Assembly: GCF_004000825.1 (NCBI RefSeq) | Contig: NZ_BILZ01000052.1 | Span: 1 to 40,450 of the forward strand | Direction of reading: 5' to 3' | DNA length: 40,450 nucleotides | Origin: Paenibacillus kobensis NBRC 15729 | Lineage (GTDB): Bacteria > Bacillota > Bacilli > Paenibacillales > Paenibacillaceae | Part shown: one piece after another, positions 16,306 to 24,192 of the stretch | Layout: the number at the start of each line of letters is the position of its first letter | Numbering within the stretch: position 1 is the first letter of the stretch | The notes under the pieces: model-generated | Seen by the model: the letters and a program-made list of their open reading frames with translations, nothing else | Database searches by the model: none | What the model was told of the DNA's origin: nothing | Program-made: the position numbers and the translations under genes

Positions 16306-17180
16306 TGGATATTTTACCTCATATTTTTACTGGAGCTGCATGTGGTAGTTTGATTTTAAATCGTAGATACGACAGTAAAAAATTTCGGACAATGCCGCTT
16401 CTCTGTGGAGCGTTGGCTGGCATATCCCCTGACTTGACCAAACAATTTGGAGATTTATTCGGTCATTCTATATTTTTTTCATCAATTGTCGCCATCCCGG
16501 CTACCGTTATGGGGATCATAATTCTAAAGGAGACAAAGGCCTTTTTTCGCCTGTGGGTGGGCTTGACGTTAATCGTCATTATTGCCCACCTTTTGTTGGA
16601 TTACCTGCAGAACGGCGTGGCTCTGCTATATCCATTCATTACAGATGAATATTCATTCCCGATCGTTCTTGCAAACGATTATTATATTATAGGCATGTCT
16701 CTACTCGCTATTTCTGTAAGATTATTTTCAGGAAAAAGCACGCTCTTTGCTAAAACTGTTCCCGGAATAATGAGTTTAGCGGCAATTTATTTAATCAGTT
16801 TGTCTGTCTTTCGAATACAGCTTATTGATAATATAAATGAGAAATTTGCGGCATACGAGCCTTACACATTGGTTGAAGCATATCCTGACGGGTTAAACCG
16901 CTTAAGAATGCCCCAATGGGGATATATGATTCGCAACGAGCGGTTCTTCATTAAAGGACAGGCTTCAACGGCTGGACGACCCAAAGGCGATTCAAATATT
17001 CAATTCGTAGGGGCTAATGGATTAACCGAAGTAGTTCTTGATACGACGATTCACGGCCGCCGATATATCGTATGTGAGCAGGAGGCTGAAGATTCGCAAG
17101 TATACATGTATAACAATGGGGAATGGGAGCTAGTTCACGATGCTGAGGTGCAATCAGACCTTCTTGCTTTGCTACGTTGA
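16305..17180 (+). CDS. YdjM/DUF457-like membrane-bound metal-dependent hydrolase
   Basis: A 291-residue protein. The N-terminal half has four to five membrane segments and the family pattern: HIFTGAACGSLI at the start, LAGISPDLTKQFGDLFGH near residue 45, and HLLLDYLQNGVALLYPF near residue 95. The His and Asp residues in these segments are proposed metal ligands in YdjM-type putative hydrolases. The C-terminal 110 residues form an extra soluble domain not usual for the family. The start ATG overlaps the lipoprotein stop (TAATG) and GGAGGAAG precedes it, so it is coupled to that gene. The substrate is unknown. Confidence 0.75.
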   Translation: MDILPHIFTGAACGSLILNRRYDSKKFRTMPLLCGALAGISPDLTKQFGDLFGHSIFFSSIVAIPATVMGIIILKETKAFFRLWVGLTLIVIIAHLLLDYLQNGVALLYPFITDEYSFPIVLANDYYIIGMSLLAISVRLFSGKSTLFAKTVPGIMSLAAIYLISLSVFRIQLIDNINEKFAAYEPYTLVEAYPDGLNRLRMPQWGYMIRNERFFIKGQASTAGRPKGDSNIQFVGANGLTEVVLDTTIHGRRYIVCEQEAEDSQVYMYNNGEWELVHDAEVQSDLLALLR

Positions 17181-17196
17181 TCCAATAAATTCCAAT

Positions 17197-17733
17197 CTAT
17201 TGTATATTAGGAAACTTGTTGTATTTGCGAATAAATTGGATCCGTGTTGACACTTCTAGCTTCCTGTAAATGCTTTTGATGTGAGAACGGATCGTTTCTT
17301 CGGAAAGGTATAAAGCTTGGGCTATTTCTTTTCGAGTCAAGTCTGTTGCCCAAAGGTTTGCGATTTCATGCTCTTTATTCGTTAATCCCAATGCTAGTAA
17401 CGCTGGCCCGATTGCTTCCTTGGTATTCGTTATTTTGAAGGTTATATGTTTAACCAGTTGGTTCATAAACGGAGTAGCGAACAAGCAGTTGTGGGTGCGG
17501 GGAAGTATTAAAATAACGTAACCAGCTATAATTTGGTGAGGCATAGGTATGGTCTCGCAACCATGTTTGCTAACAATGCGTCCGCCAATATCTATACATA
17601 TCATAAGAAAAGGAATTGTAATCAACTCACTGGTGCTTGCCAGAGCATCGCGAATAATGTGTACAACTTGTTTCCCCATGGCTATAGGAGATACGACTTC
17701 GTTACAGTGTGGTGTATCAATAAATAAATTCAA
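17197..17733 (-). CDS. LuxR-type transcriptional regulator
   Basis: A 178-residue protein. Residues about 115-165 are a LuxR/GerE helix-turn-helix (LTNKEHEIANLWATDLTRKE followed by LYLSEETIRSHIKSIYRKL). The N-terminal 110 residues are a small sensor-like domain with several Cys and His and no recognised family. The start is TTG 17733, because AGGAG lies 8 nt upstream; the next in-frame ATG (17679) has no ribosome site. It is convergent with the YdjM-like gene (16 bp apart) and shares its A+T-rich style, so it is a likely regulator of the secreted protein/lipoprotein cassette. No receiver domain is seen, so it is not a classical two-component response regulator. Confidence 0.8.
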   Translation of the reverse strand: MNLFIDTPHCNEVVSPIAMGKQVVHIIRDALASTSELITIPFLMICIDIGGRIVSKHGCETIPMPHQIIAGYVILILPRTHNCLFATPFMNQLVKHITFKITNTKEAIGPALLALGLTNKEHEIANLWATDLTRKEIAQALYLSEETIRSHIKSIYRKLEVSTRIQFIRKYNKFPNIQ

Positions 17734-17849
17734 CTACTACACTCCTTAAATATGTCCTCTATATAACATTTTATCATAAATTTGTATATATTTACCGCAA
17801 GAAGTGCTGCGGATTACCGAAAAAAAGATGTCCTTTACGGCAACTCGCT

Positions 17850-17907
17850 TAAGGTAAAGAGATAGGCCCTTGTCGGAACATAATACCTGCAAGGGCCTAT
17901 TTCTTTG
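17850..17907 (-). terminator. Terminator of the penicillin-binding protein gene
   Basis: ATAGGCCCTTG (17862-17872) pairs with CAAGGGCCTAT (17890-17900), 11 bp with a 17-nt loop. On the minus strand CTCTTTACC follows, and on the plus strand TTCTTTG, so it may be bidirectional. It sits just past the PBP stop codon. Confidence 0.75.
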
Positions 17908-17910
17908 AAG

Positions 17911-20097
17911 CTAGTCTTTCCGCCACCATTTCTTCAGATCGCCCCACCACGATTTGCGCTCCTGGGCCTGACGGTCGGCAGTGCCGTCTGTCTGCGACTT
18001 ATCGCCGCTGCCGCTGCCTGCCGGCTCGGATCCGTCGCAGGTGACAGTCGGCTCGGTGCCGGCGACGAACGTCTCCAGCCGCTTGCTATCCGCGCAGCCT
18101 TCTCCGGCGAGCTTGCCTGACTTCGGATCGACGTAGGCGCTGACGACCCCTGCCGGCATCGGGAATATTTTCGGCGGGACGGATGCCAGTGCGCCTTCCG
18201 TGAACGATGCGAAGATCGGCGCCGCGCGGTGCGCCTCTGTCGTCGAAAGCTGCCGGCCTTTGTCATACCCGACCCAGACGGCCGTAGCAAGCTCTGGCGT
18301 ATAGCCGACGAGCCATGCATCCGACGACGTTGTGCCAGTCTTGCCTGCGACAGGGCGGTTCATCGAAGAGGATACCCGGTGGCCTGTGCCGCCGGTCTCG
18401 AACACGCTCTCCATCAAGCTGGTCAGCACGTAGGCGTGCGCGGGATCGACGACCGGTTGGGATTCATGCTTCGCTTCATATAATACATCGCCGCTTCGGT
18501 CCTCGATTCGAAGGATCGCAATCGGCTTTACGCGCACGCCTCCGTTGGCGAATGTGCCGAACGCCGAAGCCATTTCGAACGGGCTGACCGGGAACGTGCC
18601 GAGTGCAAGCGACGGCACCGGTTTCATCGGACTGTCGATGCCGAGCTTGCGTGCCATATCGATCACTTTGTCCGCGCCGGTCTGCATAATGGTGTTGACC
18701 GCATAAATATTGTCCGAGCTCGCAATCGCCTGGCGCATATCAATAAAGTCGCCGACATACTTGTCGTTATAATTATGCGGTTCGTACGTCAGCCTGCCGT
18801 CGTCGTAGGTGAACGTCGTCGGCTCGCTTTTGTATGCAGTGAGAGGGGTAATCCCCTGCTGCTCCAGTGCGGTCAGATATAAAACAGGTTTGAACGATGA
18901 GCCGGGCTGCCGGGTCGTCGCGAATACCCGGTTGAACTGATTGTTCGGGTAATCGCGTCCGCCGACCATCGCTTTCACGTAGCCGTTGCGCGGGTCGATC
19001 GCAATAAGCGCCGCCTGCTGCTCCGATCCGGCCGGAATGCCGTCTTCAACTGCTTTCTCGGCAGCCAGCTGCGCATCGCGGTCGAGCGTCGTATAGATGC
19101 GGATGCCGCCCTCGTTCAGCAATTGCTCGTCGATGCCGAGCTCTCCTGTCGCGACGGAACGGATATAGTCGCGGAAATAGGGGGCGAACCCATCCCCGCG
19201 CGACTCCGCCAACGGCTTGAACGCCAACAGCTCCGCATAGGCTGAATCCGCCGCCTGGCGCGTAATAACGCCGCCGTCTGACATGGCATGCAGGATGGTA
19301 AGCTGCCGGTCCTTCGCATTTTTCATATTCATGTAGGGTGAATAATACTTCGGCCCTTTCGGAATGCCGGTTAGCATGGCGCTTTCGGCCAGATCCAGCT
19401 CCGATGCCCGCTTGCCAAAATACTGCTCCGCTGCCGCCTCAATGCCATACGCTCCATGCCCGTAATAGATCTGATTTAGGTACATATTAAGGATGTCGTC
19501 TTTGGAATAGTGCATTTCGAGCTGGACCGTATACATCGCCTCCTTCAGCTTGCGTGTCCAGGTGCGTTCGTGCGTCAGATAGAGATTGCGGGCGAGCTGC
19601 TGCGTCAGCGTGCTTGCGCCTTGCTTCTTGGACATGTTCTGGGCGTTGACGAGAATGGCCCGTGCCATGCCTTTCATATCGAAGCCGCCGTGGTCATAGA
19701 ACCGCCGGTCTTCGATCGCAAGTGTCGCCTGCACGACATAAGGCGATATTCGGTCGAGCGAAACGGAGCTCCGGTTCTGCGTCGTATGGAACGTGTCGAT
19801 GACGTTGCCCTGCAGATCGAGCATTTGGGACGTTTGAGTGATGGCTGCGGCAGGCAGCGATTGAATGCGCAAGTACAGCAGCATGCTGGCAATCGAAGCG
19901 ATGAATAAGGCGGCGATTACGCCGGTCAGCTTAGCGATCCTCTTCCACTTGGCGCGTCCGGTAAGCCGGGGCCATATCCGTTCGGCAATAATCGGGAACA
20001 AAGGCGGCCTGCGGCGTGCAGCGGGTTTGGGCATAGCCGCCTGTCCGGATGAACGGGTTGTGCGGCCTTTCAGTCGGGTGAACCAACGTGTAGTCAT
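17911..20097 (-). CDS. Class A penicillin-binding protein (PBP1A type)
   Basis: A 728-residue bifunctional peptidoglycan synthase. A basic cytoplasmic start is followed by one membrane anchor near residues 56-76. The glycosyltransferase 51 domain has EDRRFYDHGGFD (catalytic E129) and QGASTLTQQLARN. The transpeptidase domain has SSFK (S400), SDN (461-463) and KTGT (586-589). The C-terminal about 60 residues are Gly/Ser-rich and end in a WWGDLKKWWRKD amphipathic tail. GAGAGG precedes ATG 20097. The gene is monocistronic and divergent from speE. It builds glycan strands and cross-links them at the outer membrane face of the cytoplasmic membrane. Confidence 0.95.
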   Translation of the reverse strand: MTTRWFTRLKGRTTRSSGQAAMPKPAARRRPPLFPIIAERIWPRLTGRAKWKRIAKLTGVIAALFIASIASMLLYLRIQSLPAAAITQTSQMLDLQGNVIDTFHTTQNRSSVSLDRISPYVVQATLAIEDRRFYDHGGFDMKGMARAILVNAQNMSKKQGASTLTQQLARNLYLTHERTWTRKLKEAMYTVQLEMHYSKDDILNMYLNQIYYGHGAYGIEAAAEQYFGKRASELDLAESAMLTGIPKGPKYYSPYMNMKNAKDRQLTILHAMSDGGVITRQAADSAYAELLAFKPLAESRGDGFAPYFRDYIRSVATGELGIDEQLLNEGGIRIYTTLDRDAQLAAEKAVEDGIPAGSEQQAALIAIDPRNGYVKAMVGGRDYPNNQFNRVFATTRQPGSSFKPVLYLTALEQQGITPLTAYKSEPTTFTYDDGRLTYEPHNYNDKYVGDFIDMRQAIASSDNIYAVNTIMQTGADKVIDMARKLGIDSPMKPVPSLALGTFPVSPFEMASAFGTFANGGVRVKPIAILRIEDRSGDVLYEAKHESQPVVDPAHAYVLTSLMESVFETGGTGHRVSSSMNRPVAGKTGTTSSDAWLVGYTPELATAVWVGYDKGRQLSTTEAHRAAPIFASFTEGALASVPPKIFPMPAGVVSAYVDPKSGKLAGEGCADSKRLETFVAGTEPTVTCDGSEPAGSGSGDKSQTDGTADRQAQERKSWWGDLKKWWRKD

Positions 20098-20329
20098 GCG
20101 GCAGCTTCCTCTCAGGTTGAAAACTTCTCATTCCCTTAGTATGGAAAAAGGAAGGGGCTGCTATTCGCGGTGGAGCCGAAATGTTCACGTTAGGGAGGTG
20201 AGAAGAAGAAAATCCAATTTTTACATTCCGTAAACATTTACGAAACATTAACAAAACAGTCGACATTATAATGATTGGGAAGGGTCTAACCGCTTGCGGG
20301 AGCTGCTTTTCCAGCCGCTGATTATTCGT
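20098..20329. other. Divergent gap pbp / speE with a 14-bp palindrome
   Basis: CGTAAA-CA-TTTACG at 20229-20242 is a perfect palindrome, extended by two further pairs after one mismatch. It lies about 130 bp before the PBP start and 90-100 bp before the speE promoter. It could bind a repressor or be a chance AT-rich palindrome. No PBP promoter could be fixed. Confidence 0.4.
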
Positions 20330-20358
20330 TTGTAATGAGATAGGGGTTACTCTATAAT
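20330..20358 (+). promoter_or_regulatory. speE promoter (sigma-A type)
   Basis: TTGTAA at 20330-20335, a 17-nt spacer and TATAAT at 20353-20358 give a strong promoter, with transcription starting near 20365, about 48 nt before the speE start. Confidence 0.8.
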
Positions 20359-20412
20359 ACAGGAAGAAACACTGACCCCGAGGGAATTCGATGGAAAGAA
20401 GGGATCAATGAT

Positions 20413-21240
20413 ATGGAATTGTGGTACACCGAGAAGCAGACCGAGTCGTACGGCATTACGGCCAAAGTGAAAGAAACTTATGTCAGCGAGCAGACGGATT
20501 TCCAGAAGCTCGATATGATCGAGACGGAACAATTCGGCACGATGCTCGTCCTCGACGGCATGGTCATGACGACGGATAAAGATGAATTCGTTTATCACGA
20601 AATGGTTGCTCACCCAGCATTGTTCACGCACCCGAATCCGGAGAATGTCCTCGTTGTCGGCGGCGGCGACGGCGGCGTAATCCGCGAAGTGCTGAAGCAT
20701 CAGAGCGTGAAGAAGGCGGTACTCGTCGAGATTGACGGCAAAGTAATCGAGTATTCGAAAAAGTATTTGCCGAACATCGCAGGCGGGCTCGACAACCCGC
20801 GCGTCGAAGTGATTGTGAATGACGGCTTTATGCACATTCACGACCATAAGAACACCTATGACGTTATTATGGTCGACTCTACGGAGCCTGTTGGCCCAGC
20901 GGTGAACTTGTTCACGCGCGGGTTCTACCAAGGCATCTTCGAAGCGCTGAAGGAAGAGGGCATCTTCGTTGCGCAGACGGACAATCCTTGGTTCAAAGCG
21001 GACCTGATTGAGAGCGTCAACCGCGACGTGAAAGAAGTGTTCCCGATCGTGCGCGTCTATTGCGCGAACGTGCCGACGTATCCATCCGGTCTATGGACAT
21101 TTACGATGGGCAGCAAGAAGCATGATCCGCTTGCGGTCGACGAGACGGCGATTCCGGAACTCGACACCCAATATTACTCCCCGCGTCTTCACAAAGCGGC
21201 GTTCGCACTGCCGAAGTTCGTCGAAAACCTGGTGAAGTAA
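20413..21240 (+). CDS. speE: Spermidine synthase
   Basis: A 275-residue aminopropyltransferase that makes spermidine from putrescine and decarboxylated SAM. Motifs are [20 protein letters not shown], the Rossmann loop [15 protein letters not shown] (residues 79-93), the DSTEPVGPA segment holding the catalytic region, and [13 protein letters not shown]. Its size is normal for the family. The AAGAAGGG ribosome site precedes ATG 20413; an out-of-frame ATG sits 5 nt earlier. speB follows 95 bp downstream, as in Bacillus, so the two form the agmatine route to spermidine. Confidence 0.96.
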   Translation: MELWYTEKQTESYGITAKVKETYVSEQTDFQKLDMIETEQFGTMLVLDGMVMTTDKDEFVYHEMVAHPALFTHPNPENVLVVGGGDGGVIREVLKHQSVKKAVLVEIDGKVIEYSKKYLPNIAGGLDNPRVEVIVNDGFMHIHDHKNTYDVIMVDSTEPVGPAVNLFTRGFYQGIFEALKEEGIFVAQTDNPWFKADLIESVNRDVKEVFPIVRVYCANVPTYPSGLWTFTMGSKKHDPLAVDETAIPELDTQYYSPRLHKAAFALPKFVENLVK

Positions 21241-21246
21241 CTTGAG

Positions 21247-21291
21247 TTCCCGGCACCCTTCGTTCTGATGACAGAGCGGGAGGGCCGGGAA
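21247..21291 (+). other. Stem-loop between speE and speB
   Basis: TTCCCGGC (21247-21254) pairs with GCCGGGAA (21284-21291), with partial inner pairing. No T-run follows, so this is more likely an RNA processing or stabilising element than a terminator. It would leave speE and speB on one transcript. Confidence 0.5.
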
Positions 21292-21335
21292 TTCGATTGT
21301 ACATAGTTTCTAATCTTGAGGAGGTTCTTTTTTCA

Positions 21336-22205
21336 ATGAAAATCGATCAAAAGTATTCCGGTAACGTCTTTATCCTTAGTTCCGATGATTATGCGGCATC
21401 CAAAGCCGTTATTTATGGTATGCCGATGGATTTCACCGTATCGTTCCGTCCAGGCTCCCGGTTCGGCCCTGCCCGCATCCGCGAAGTGTCGATCGGACTT
21501 GAAGAATACAGCCCTTATCTTGACCGCAGTCTCGAAGATATCGAATATTTTGACGCTGGCGACCTGCTGCTGCCGTTCGGCAACGCGGGCCGTTCGCTCG
21601 AAATTATCGGCGAGTACGTTGGCGGACTGTTGAACGACGGCAAAATGCCGATCGGTCTTGGCGGCGAGCATCTCGTATCGTGGCCGATTTTCCAAGAGGT
21701 ATATAAGAAGTATCCGGATCTTGCGATCATCCATTTCGATGCGCATGCCGACCTGCGCGAGAACTATGAGGGAGAACCGCTGTCCCACTCGACGCCGCTT
21801 CGCAAAGCAGCCGGCCTGATGGGCGGCAAGAATATCTACCAATTCGGCATTCGTTCCGGCTCCCGCGAAGAGTTCCAATATGCGCGTGAGAATATCAACT
21901 TCTATCCGTTCGAAGTGCTTGAGCCTTTGAAAAAAGTGCTGCCGGAGCTGGCTGGCCGTCCAGTCTATCTGACGATCGACATCGACGTGCTGGATCCGTC
22001 TTGCGCACCGGGTACGGGAACGGCAGAAGCGGGCGGCATTACGAGCAAGGAATTGCTCGATGCGGTTCATGCAATCGCACGCGCGGGCATCAACATCGTC
22101 GGCTGCGACCTTGTTGAAGTAGCGCCGGCGTACGATCCGACAGAACAGACGCAGATCGTCGCGGCGAAAGTGATTCGCGAGATGCTGCTCGGATTCGTGA
22201 AATAA
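21336..22205 (+). CDS. speB: Agmatinase (ureohydrolase)
   Basis: A 289-residue manganese enzyme that splits agmatine into putrescine and urea. Metal ligands are visible in GGEH (H112), FDAHADLR (D135, H137, D139) and DIDVLDP (D215, D217). The SHSTPLR and GTAEAGG segments are usual for agmatinases. ATG 21336 follows GAGGAGG, 12 nt away across a T-rich spacer; an upstream in-frame GTG at 21297 lacks a ribosome site. With speE it forms a two-gene polyamine operon. The arginine decarboxylase that would supply agmatine is not in the window. Confidence 0.95.
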   Translation: MKIDQKYSGNVFILSSDDYAASKAVIYGMPMDFTVSFRPGSRFGPARIREVSIGLEEYSPYLDRSLEDIEYFDAGDLLLPFGNAGRSLEIIGEYVGGLLNDGKMPIGLGGEHLVSWPIFQEVYKKYPDLAIIHFDAHADLRENYEGEPLSHSTPLRKAAGLMGGKNIYQFGIRSGSREEFQYARENINFYPFEVLEPLKKVLPELAGRPVYLTIDIDVLDPSCAPGTGTAEAGGITSKELLDAVHAIARAGINIVGCDLVEVAPAYDPTEQTQIVAAKVIREMLLGFVK

Positions 22206-22246
22206 TAATTACGTGAAGTAATATAGAATAGAAGAAGTTGAAGAAG

Positions 22247-22293
22247 CTCCGTTCCGATCGGCTTGAAGCCGGCTGGGGCGGAGTTCCTTCGTT
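22247..22293 (+). terminator. Terminator of the speE-speB operon
   Basis: A long imperfect stem (22247-22262 with 22268-22283; outer CTCCG/CGGAG, inner CGGC/GCCG) with a TTGAA loop is followed by TTCCTTCGTT. The T-run is broken, so termination may be partial. Confidence 0.6.
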
Positions 22294-22379
22294 ACAGCGC
22301 AGGCTATAACTCTTCCACCTAGGGATGCTATATTGCAGCCGAAATGTGGGCATGATGGATACCAAGAGGAGGTGTCCAT

Positions 22380-22625
22380 ATGAAGTTAATGCCGATTTAT
22401 GAACGGATGGCGGAGCTTCGCATTATCCAGAAACGGCGCAAGCTGACTGATACGGAGCGTCTGGAGTTGGATCACTGCTTGGACGTCAATGCCGATCATT
22501 GTCTTCGTCTCGCGCAGCTGTACAATTTGTCATTAATGGCCTCGATGACGGAGGATAAGGAATGGCAGCATGAGCTATGCCAAGAAATCGAACGGTACGG
22601 CGGCGGTTTGCCGAGCAGCGGCTGA
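22380..22625 (+). CDS. Small conserved protein, function unknown
   Basis: An 81-residue, probably helical cytoplasmic protein beginning MKLMPIYERMAELR. GAGGAGG lies 6 nt before ATG 22380, one of the best ribosome sites in the window, so expression is very likely. The pattern CLDVNADHC, LYNLSLMASM, DKEWQHELCQEIE looks like a small family common in Paenibacillus and Bacillus genomes that has no assigned function; I recall it only by pattern. The glycosylase gene follows 52 bp later and could be co-transcribed. Confidence 0.75.
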   Translation: MKLMPIYERMAELRIIQKRRKLTDTERLELDHCLDVNADHCLRLAQLYNLSLMASMTEDKEWQHELCQEIERYGGGLPSSG

Positions 22626-22677
22626 GCAGAGACGTTGCGAACAGCCGGCACTGTACATGAAGGAGGCTGCATACAAC

Positions 22678-23196
22678 ATGTCGTTAACCGTCTATTCTTT
22701 CGAGCCGGTCGTTGACGAACGCAGCCAAGTGCTCGTTCTTGGGAGTATGCCGGGGGTGCCTTCCCTTGAGCTCAATGAATACTACGGCAATCCGCGCAAT
22801 TATTTATGGCGGGTACTGTATGGCTTGTTCGGCCAGGAAGTTGATGAGGAATACGAGAAGCGGCTCGAATTCGCGCTTTCTCACCGGGTTGCCATGTGGG
22901 ATGTGCTAAAGTCGTGCAAGCGGGAAGGAAGTCTGGATTCGAATATCCGGGATGAGGTCGTCAACGATATTCCGGGACTGCTCACGCGGTACCCGAATAT
23001 TCGCTGCCTCGCGCTGAACGGCACGAAAGCGCACGATACGTTCATGCGCCACTTCGGCAAGACGGACGCCGCATCGCGCGTCGTGTGCTTGAAGCTGCCT
23101 TCCACGAGTCCAGTTCCGACGAGAACGATGAAGACGCTGGACGACCGGCTTGCAGCCTGGCGGGCGATCGAGCCATACTTGAGCTCGGCGGACTAG
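22678..23196 (+). CDS. DNA-deoxyinosine glycosylase-like (uracil-DNA glycosylase superfamily)
   Basis: A 172-residue protein. VLVLGSMPGVPSLELNEYYGNPRNYLW (residues about 17-43, the water-activating and pyrimidine-binding loops) and LPSTSPVPTR (near residue 142) match the hypoxanthine-DNA glycosylase group of the UDG fold. It should remove deaminated bases from DNA during base excision repair. AAGGAGG lies 11 nt before ATG 22678; ATG 22657 is a less likely start. The gene is followed at once by the promoter of the T-box leader. Confidence 0.85.
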   Translation: MSLTVYSFEPVVDERSQVLVLGSMPGVPSLELNEYYGNPRNYLWRVLYGLFGQEVDEEYEKRLEFALSHRVAMWDVLKSCKREGSLDSNIRDEVVNDIPGLLTRYPNIRCLALNGTKAHDTFMRHFGKTDAASRVVCLKLPSTSPVPTRTMKTLDDRLAAWRAIEPYLSSAD

Positions 23197-23218
23197 TGCG
23201 GGAACCCTATTCTTTCAT

Positions 23219-23246
23219 TTGCAATTTTTGAATAATGACATATAAT
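23219..23246 (+). promoter_or_regulatory. Promoter of the ywiB-argS operon
   Basis: TTGCAA at 23219-23224, a 16-nt spacer and TATAAT at 23241-23246 place the start of the T-box leader near 23253. Confidence 0.7.
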
Positions 23247-23252
23247 AGATGC

Positions 23253-23555
23253 AATCATGTTACAGACGATGAACGGGACAGTACGAAGCAAGTGCGATGC
23301 GGACAAGCGAGCCGGGGTGGTGAGAGCCGGCGGTATCGACGTTTCGGAAGCGCACCCGGGAGTTGGCGGCCTGAAGGCGGTGTCGGACGCGGAAGCGGAC
23401 GAATTCAGCTGGGTAGGGCGGCCCGGTCACGCCGTTATCGTGTTCAAGAGGCTGCAAGGCATGAAGGGCGCGACGATGCGCTAGTGCAGGCAGCCAGAAG
23501 AGTGGTACCGCGGATCGACCTCCGTCTCTTTCCTAATAGAGACGGAGGTTTTTTT
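23253..23555 (+). ncRNA. T-box riboswitch, arginine type, controlling ywiB-argS
   Basis: A leader of about 300 nt with the T-box hallmarks in order. GGGGTGGTGAGAGCCGG (from about 23315) is the conserved distal part of stem I. GGAAGCGCACCCGGGAG then carries the specifier region, in which CGC (23351-23353, Arg) lies in the usual GAA-N-codon-ACC setting. AGTGGTACCGCGG (23501-23513) is the T-box proper, with one change from the AGGGTGG consensus. Last comes the terminator: ACCTCCGTCTCT (23518-23529) with AGAGACGGAGGT (23538-23549) and seven T. Uncharged tRNA-Arg would favour antitermination and raise argS. The downstream argS gene agrees with the arginine specifier. Confidence 0.93.
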
Positions 23556-23677
23556 GACCACATAACCTCATGTGCAGTACGCAATAGAGATTTGTACATG
23601 ACATGATGCGGGATTGGATTCGATCGGAAGTCTGGGATATAGTAGGAGCATACAGGCTGATACAGGAGGTGCCGGGA

Positions 23678-24154
23678 TTGAATGATATGGCGATCGTGCG
23701 GCTGACGCTCACAAGCGAGATCGACGGCGACCGGCAGGAGCACCAGCTTCGGGGGGAATGGTTCCGCAAAGGCCGAACGGTCTACGTCCGATATACGGAG
23801 AACGACGATAATGCCGGTGAGGTTAGGACGGTCGTGCGATGGCGGGACGGAGAGCTGCATGTTTCAAGACGCGGGATCGTGGAGTCGGAGCAGACGTTCG
23901 TTGCGGGCGTTCGAAGAACGGGGAAGTACGTGTCGCCCTTTGCCCGGTTTCAAATGGTGACCGATACGTCCTTGCTATGGATGCAGTGCGGGGATTGGAT
24001 GCAGAAGGATCAGGTGCAACAGGAGGGAGATCCGGACGACAATCCGGTGCCGGTACTGCCCATGCTGTTGGAATGGCATTATAAGATGTATGTGGACGAA
24101 GAACTGACCGGACAATTCAAAATCAAACTGAAAGCGGAGACGGGCACGAACTGA
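23678..24154 (+). CDS. ywiB: DUF1934 family protein (YwiB-like)
   Basis: A 158-residue beta-barrel-type (calycin-like) protein of the DUF1934/YwiB family. The start is TTG 23678, because AGGAGG (23664-23669) lies 8 nt upstream; the longer frame from 23603 has no ribosome site. Segments VRLTLTSEIDGDRQ and RWRDGELHVSRRG, and the C-terminal KMYVDEELTGQFKIKL, fit the family. In Bacillus ywiB also precedes argS, and here both follow the arginine T-box. The gap to argS is 38 bp. The biochemical role is unknown. Confidence 0.85.
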   Translation: MNDMAIVRLTLTSEIDGDRQEHQLRGEWFRKGRTVYVRYTENDDNAGEVRTVVRWRDGELHVSRRGIVESEQTFVAGVRRTGKYVSPFARFQMVTDTSLLWMQCGDWMQKDQVQQEGDPDDNPVPVLPMLLEWHYKMYVDEELTGQFKIKLKAETGTN

Positions 24155-24192
24155 TTGCCGAATCTCTTCATTCATGAAGGAGGTATCATTCC

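Noticed and set aside
23257-23484. 75-codon frame upstream of ywiB
   Set aside because: It lies wholly inside the T-box leader, has no ribosome site, and its sequence is explained by RNA structure.
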